From Acidiphilium sp. PA (GTDB lineage: Bacteria; Pseudomonadota; Alphaproteobacteria; Acetobacterales; Acetobacteraceae): 64,000 bases of DNA. The position numbers and the translations under genes were made by a program. Positions 60,198-64,000 of this stretch are shown here, in pieces. The notes under the pieces are model-generated. The model saw only the letters and a program-made list of their open reading frames with translations, ran no database searches and was not told the origin of the DNA. Position 1 is the first letter of the stretch. Each line of letters starts with the position of its first letter. The stretch is taken from contig NZ_JAIMBY010000010.1 of the NCBI RefSeq assembly GCF_026191915.1, positions 1 to 64,000 on the forward strand. The letters run 5' to 3'.

Positions 60198-60206
60198 TTG
60201 TCCACA
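60198..60206 (+). promoter_or_regulatory. DnaA-box-like sequence upstream of gcrA
   Basis: TTGTCCACA differs from the DnaA box TTATCCACA by one base and lies about 90 bases before the gcrA start. In Caulobacter gcrA transcription is activated by DnaA. A single box is weak evidence. Confidence 0.45.
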
Positions 60207-60293
60207 GAAAACTGCCTCCATGCCCTTAACAATATATTGAGCACGATTGGCTGATAGACTACTCTATATTGTATCAACCATGAGGACATGGCG

Positions 60294-60827
60294 ATGGATT
60301 GGACAGACGACGCAATCATGCGGCTTCGGAGCTTGTGGGACGATGGCTTGTCCACCGCCGAAATCGGCCGGCGCCTGGGCATTTCGAAAAATGCCGTCGT
60401 TGGCAAGGCGCACCGGCTCGACCTGCCCGCCCGGCCCTCACCGATCCGGCGCGACCCCGCCACGTTGAACGTGCCACGCGAGCCCGCGCCGCGCCGGGTT
60501 TCCGGCCCCACGCTGCCATCCATGGCCGAACCGCCCGAGGCGCCGGTCAGCCCGGCCACCCCGGCCGCCGCATCGCCGGCCCCCGCAATCACCCCGGTCG
60601 CCGCCCCGCCCGTCAACCGGCCGGCCCGCCCCTCGCTGGTCGCCGCCATGACCGCACCCATTCGCCTGTCACCCCGCGCGCCGGCCTGCTGCTGGCCGAT
60701 CGGTGAACCCGGCACCGCAACCTTCCGTTTCTGCGGCGAGCCGGCGCTGAACGGCAAGCCCTACTGCGGCCCCCACGCCGATATCGCCTATGTCCGCGTC
60801 CGCGACCGGCGTGAGGATGTGGCCTGA
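60294..60827 (+). CDS. gcrA: GcrA-family cell-cycle regulator
   Basis: A 177-residue protein starting MDWTDDAIMRLRSLWDDGLS, then TAEIGRRLGISKNAVVGKAH, the GcrA N-terminal HTH that reads methylated GANTC sites together with sigma-70. A Pro/Ala-rich linker follows (about 48-125). The C-terminal zinc-like block has CCWPIGEPGTATFRFCGEPA and KPYCGPHADIAY, which binds sigma-70 region 2. ATG 60294 is preferred to ATG 60288 because GAGG lies eight bases before it. It controls replication, division and polarity genes in alphaproteobacteria. Confidence 0.94.
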   Translation: MDWTDDAIMRLRSLWDDGLSTAEIGRRLGISKNAVVGKAHRLDLPARPSPIRRDPATLNVPREPAPRRVSGPTLPSMAEPPEAPVSPATPAAASPAPAITPVAAPPVNRPARPSLVAAMTAPIRLSPRAPACCWPIGEPGTATFRFCGEPALNGKPYCGPHADIAYVRVRDRREDVA

Positions 60828-60982
60828 TAACGCCCCCTGGTTCGCCTGCCCTACTTGCATGCGAGCCCCGCATCCCCCACAACAGACAGTGTAGTTACGA
60901 AAATGTGACGCCTCTGCCGGCGGCTGGGTTTCGCGGCGCCGATCAGGCAGGGTTCGGGGACTGACAGGAGCACCGTGCGTTC

Positions 60983-61663
60983 ATGAGCGATACTTTCAAG
61001 ACGGCTTCGGCCGATCCGCTTGCGGCGCGCAGTAATCTGGACGCTGACGCCGTGCGCGCCGCCTATCGTCGCTGGGCTGGCGTTTACGATGCGGTGTTCG
61101 GCGCCATCTCCGCCCCCGCCCGCCGCGCCGCCGTGGCCGCGGTCAACCAGGCACCGGGCACGGATGTGCTGGAAGTCGGTGTCGGCACCGGACTCGCACT
61201 GCCGCTCTATCTGCGGGAAAAGCGCATCACCGGGATCGACCTGTCAGCCGAAATGCTCGACCGCGCGCGCATCCGCGTGCGCCAGCAAAACCTCACCAAT
61301 GTCGATCACCTGCTCGAGCTCGATGCCGAGGACACCGGCTTTGAATCCGGGCGGTTCGACATCGCGGTAGCCATGTTCGTCGCCTCGGTGGTGCCAAACC
61401 CGCGCAAACTGGCCGAGGAACTGCGCCGCGTGGTGCGGCCGGGCGGCACGATCCTGTTCGTCAACCATTTCGCCGCCGATGGCGGGCCGGTCGCCTGGGT
61501 CGAACGCGCCATGGCACCGGCGTCCCGCGCGCTGGGCTGGCACCCCGATTTCTCGATCGACCGCCTGATAGCACCGGCCGAAGCGGTCGGGCTGACGGCC
61601 CGCCCGATGCGCCCCTTCGGCCTGTTCCGCCTCGTGTCGCTTGTGAACACCACACCAGCCTGA
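60983..61663 (+). CDS. PmtA-like phospholipid N-methyltransferase (class I SAM)
   Basis: A 226-residue SAM-dependent methyltransferase. It has AAYRRWAGVYDAVFGAISAPAR at the start, the SAM motif VLEVGVGTGLALPLYL, GIDLSAEMLDRARIRV, LDAEDTGFESGRFDIAVAMF and PGGTILFVNHF. The pattern is that of alphaproteobacterial PmtA, which methylates phosphatidylethanolamine towards phosphatidylcholine at the inner membrane. A general UbiE-like methyltransferase is the alternative. It stands alone between gcrA and coxB. Confidence 0.82.
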   Translation: MSDTFKTASADPLAARSNLDADAVRAAYRRWAGVYDAVFGAISAPARRAAVAAVNQAPGTDVLEVGVGTGLALPLYLREKRITGIDLSAEMLDRARIRVRQQNLTNVDHLLELDAEDTGFESGRFDIAVAMFVASVVPNPRKLAEELRRVVRPGGTILFVNHFAADGGPVAWVERAMAPASRALGWHPDFSIDRLIAPAEAVGLTARPMRPFGLFRLVSLVNTTPA

Positions 61664-61852
61664 GGTTGCGCGGCCCCACCGGAACGCCACCGCCCAGGCA
61701 GCCTTGATCCGGGCGGCACGGTGATATATCAACATTTGTGAATGCGCGTGGCGCTTGTGTAATCTGCGTGTTATTCTCAGGAAACCGACCCCATAAATGG
61801 ACCTTACCGGCCGAGGCGAGCCCGGCCCGCAGCAATGGAACTGGCGGAATTG

Positions 61853-62791
61853 ATGAAGCAATCGACTAAATACGGGCTCCTCGCCCTGGGCCTGATCACC
61901 GCCGCCGCCGCCGCGCATCCGGCCCTTGCCGCCAGCCTGCCGAAAAACAGCGCCGGCTTTACGGTCCACGCGCCACAACCCTGGGAATGGTGGTTCCAGC
62001 CGGCCGCAAGCCCGATCCAGAAAAGCATCGACTGGATGATGCAGTTCGTCCTCTGGATTATGTTCGGCGTCGTCCTGCTGGTCGCCGGCCTGCTGGCCTA
62101 CATCATGGTCAAGTTCCGCGCCTCGGTGCATCCCGTCCCCTCGACCACGACGCATAACACCTTGATCGAGGTGATCTGGACGGTGGCGCCCGCCCTGCTG
62201 CTGATCGTGATTTTCGTCCCCTCGCTCAACATGATCTATCAGCAGTCGAACTATAAGCACCCCTACATGACGGTGAAGGTCACCGGCCATCAATGGTATT
62301 GGGAATACCAGTATCTCGGCGCCAAAGGGGTCGATTTCACCTCCTACCCGATCCCGCCCAACCAGTTGAAGCCCGGCGAGATCAAGCAATTGTCGGTCGA
62401 TCACCCCTTGGTGGTCCCGGCCAACCGGAAAATCGTCTTCCAGATCACCAGCGGCGACGTGCTGCACTCCTTCTTCATCCCCTCGCTCGGCGTGCAGCGC
62501 TACGCGATCCCGGGGCAATACTGGCATCAATGGACCAAGATCGACGCACCCGGCGTCTATTACGGCGAATGCAACCAGATCTGCGGCATGAACCACGACA
62601 ATATGCCGATCGAGATCGTCGCACTGCCGATGGCGCAGTTCCAGGCCTGGCTCGCCGAAGCCAAGGCCGATGCCGCGCAGGGCGATGTGCCGCCGGTCCA
62701 CAAATACGAGGTTCTGGCCGAGGCCGCAGCCGCAAAAGCCGCATCGATCGCGCAACCGCACCTTGCACTCGCCAGCAACGCATCGAATTGA
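61853..62791 (+). CDS. coxB: Cytochrome c oxidase subunit II with CuA site
   Basis: A 312-residue protein with a signal peptide (cut near LAA, about residue 27), two membrane spans (VLWIMFGVVLLVAGLLAYI and IEVIWTVAPALLLIVIFVP), and a periplasmic cupredoxin domain. The CuA ligands are His in VLHSFFIPSLG, and Cys, Cys, His, Met in YGECNQICGMNHDNMP, so it is an aa3-type oxidase accepting electrons from cytochrome c rather than a quinol oxidase. GGCGGA before ATG 61853 supports this start; ATG 61835 is six codons earlier. coxA follows after about 45 bases. Confidence 0.95.
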   Translation: MKQSTKYGLLALGLITAAAAAHPALAASLPKNSAGFTVHAPQPWEWWFQPAASPIQKSIDWMMQFVLWIMFGVVLLVAGLLAYIMVKFRASVHPVPSTTTHNTLIEVIWTVAPALLLIVIFVPSLNMIYQQSNYKHPYMTVKVTGHQWYWEYQYLGAKGVDFTSYPIPPNQLKPGEIKQLSVDHPLVVPANRKIVFQITSGDVLHSFFIPSLGVQRYAIPGQYWHQWTKIDAPGVYYGECNQICGMNHDNMPIEIVALPMAQFQAWLAEAKADAAQGDVPPVHKYEVLAEAAAAKAASIAQPHLALASNASN

Positions 62792-62836
62792 GAGTCCTGT
62801 GAATTCCGTCTCCATCATCCGCCAGGGGTCATGACC

Positions 62837-64000
62837 ATGTCCGCGACCGCGCTTCACGACGACCACGCCGCCCACGGCCACCAGCCCGGCTTCCTTCGCC
62901 GCTGGCTGATGAGCACCAACCACAAGGATATCGGCACGCTCTACATCACCTGGGCGATCATCGCCGGGATCGAAGGCGGCGTGCTCTCCATGATCATGCG
63001 CGCCCAGTTGGCCGAACCCGGCAACACGCTGATCACCAACGGCGCGGCCTGGAACGCGATCGTCACCTCCCACGGCCTGCTGATGATCTTCTTTCTGGTC
63101 ATGCCCGCGCTGATCGGCGGTTTCGGCAACTGGATGGTGCCGATGATGATCGGCGCACCGGACATGGCGTTCCCACGCCTGAACAACATGAGCTTCTGGT
63201 TCCTGTTCATGGGGTTCATCTTCGTCAACCTCGGCCTGCTGGTCGGCGTCGGCTCCGGCATCGGCTGGACCCTGTACCCGCCGCTGTCCGACATCACCTA
63301 TTCACCCGGGCCGGCGGTCGACTTCACCCTGTTCTCGCTCCATCTGGCCGGTATTTCCTCCCTGCTGGGCGCGATCAACTTCATCGCCACCATCCTGAAC
63401 ATGCGCGCACCGGGCATGACGATGCATAAAATGCCGCTGTTCGTCTGGTCGATCCTGGTCACCGCCTTCCTCCTGCTGCTCGCCATTCCGGTCCTCGCCG
63501 GCGCCATCACCATGCTCATCATGGACCGCAATTTCGGCACCTCCTTCTTCGAGCCCGCCGGCGGCGGCGACCCGGTGCTGTTCCAGCATCTGTTCTGGTT
63601 CTTCGGACACCCCGAAGTCTACATCATGATCCTGCCGGCCTTCGGCATCGTCAGCCACGTGGTCTCGACCTTCTCGAAAAAGCCGATCTTCGGCTACCTC
63701 GGCATGGTCTACGCCATGGTCGCGATCGGCTTCGTCGGCTTCGTGGTCTGGGCGCACCATATGTTCGTCTCGGGCATCTCGATGGACAGCAAAGTCTATT
63801 TCGAGGCCGCGACCCTGGTCATCGCGGTGCCGACCGGCGTGAAAGTATTCTCCTGGATCGCGACCATGTGGGGCGGCTCGGTCGAGTTGAAGACCCCGAT
63901 GCTGTGGGCCATCGGCTTCATCTTCATGTTCGTCGTCGGCGGCGCGACCGGCGTGGTGCTCGCCAACGCCGGTCTCGATACCGAGCTGCACAACACCTAT
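62837..64000 (+). CDS. coxA: Cytochrome c oxidase subunit I, N-terminal part (cut by window edge)
   Basis: 388 residues of the heme-copper oxidase core. The heme a ligand His is in [20 protein letters not shown]. The CuB site comprises [17 protein letters not shown] (His, with Tyr four residues on as cross-linked partner) and WAHHMFVSG (His pair). NHKDIGTLY is the classical start. It reduces oxygen to water and pumps protons. The frame is open to the window end, so heme a3 ligands are not visible. ATG 62837 is preferred for spacing to AGGGG; ATG 62831 is possible. Confidence 0.96.
   Translation, partial: MSATALHDDHAAHGHQPGFLRRWLMSTNHKDIGTLYITWAIIAGIEGGVLSMIMRAQLAEPGNTLITNGAAWNAIVTSHGLLMIFFLVMPALIGGFGNWMVPMMIGAPDMAFPRLNNMSFWFLFMGFIFVNLGLLVGVGSGIGWTLYPPLSDITYSPGPAVDFTLFSLHLAGISSLLGAINFIATILNMRAPGMTMHKMPLFVWSILVTAFLLLLAIPVLAGAITMLIMDRNFGTSFFEPAGGGDPVLFQHLFWFFGHPEVYIMILPAFGIVSHVVSTFSKKPIFGYLGMVYAMVAIGFVGFVVWAHHMFVSGISMDSKVYFEAATLVIAVPTGVKVFSWIATMWGGSVELKTPMLWAIGFIFMFVVGGATGVVLANAGLDTELHNTY

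Noticed and set aside
61853-62791. Quinol oxidase (bo3) subunit II
   Set aside because: The CuA ligands Cys, Cys, His and Met are all present, which bo3-type subunits lack.

Overview
The window looks like a high-GC alphaproteobacterial chromosome, most probably from the Acetobacteraceae (Acidiphilium/Acidocella-like acid-tolerant heterotrophs). The pointers are GcrA, the ChvI/ChvG pair next to ATP-type pckA, an alpha-type RpoH, a PmtA-like methyltransferase, two exported PQQ dehydrogenases each with a small cytochrome c nearby, and dispersed T-rich hairpin repeats. The assignment is an inference from gene content. The left edge is mobile DNA: an IS3-family element whose orfB is interrupted after codon 123 by the 5' end of a group II intron. 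The intron's reverse transcriptase runs off the window start.

Layout. 1.7-6.7 kb: DUF1272 protein, TauE permease, IS1595 remnant with a perfect 24-bp-arm palindrome, unknown conserved protein, SCO1-like copper protein, chemotaxis receptor. 7-11 kb: nucleobase catabolism-like group (NCS1 permease, deaminase-like amidohydrolase, SDR). 11.4-14.7 kb: tRNA-Glu and the DUF2256/DUF6476 - rluD - rpoH block. 14.7-23.5 kb: mixed metabolic genes. 23.8-30.6 kb: a complete Liv ABC transporter with a LivM-LivG fusion, then a cytochrome c and a PQQ dehydrogenase. 31-38.3 kb: permeases, CsbD-like protein, a 274-bp folded inverted repeat, DUF482 protein and PepN. 38.5-42.7 kb: an overlapping operon of SorC regulator, 2-hydroxyacid dehydrogenase, FGGY kinase and HAD phosphatase. 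42.7-47.7 kb: pckA, a HugZ-like protein and chvI-chvG. 47.7-55 kb: an alcohol/aldehyde oxidation locus. 55.3-64 kb: speD-speE, phospholipase C-like phosphoesterase, MoeB/ThiF protein, SH3 protein, gcrA, pmtA-like gene, coxB and the start of coxA.

The most coherent functional unit is at 47.7-55.0 kb. An AcoR-type sigma-54 activator is transcribed divergently from an aldehyde dehydrogenase gene. Between them lie two inverted repeats followed by a near-consensus -24/-12 promoter. Downstream come a DUF779 gene, a PQQ dehydrogenase, a XoxJ/MoxJ-like periplasmic binding protein and a cytochrome c. Both PQQ dehydrogenases in the window carry the Asp-Tyr-Asp signature associated with lanthanide-dependent enzymes, so periplasmic alcohol oxidation feeding c-type cytochromes, and perhaps the aa3-type oxidase at the right edge, is a reasonable model.

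The least explained signal is a family of hairpins (CTTC-T6 / A6-GAAG followed by AAAAAACTTT) in intergenic spaces. Three copies are paired head-to-head into elements of about 120 bp with a related centre, and one solo copy has a compensatory stem change. I saw no CRISPR array, prophage or recognisable defence system.
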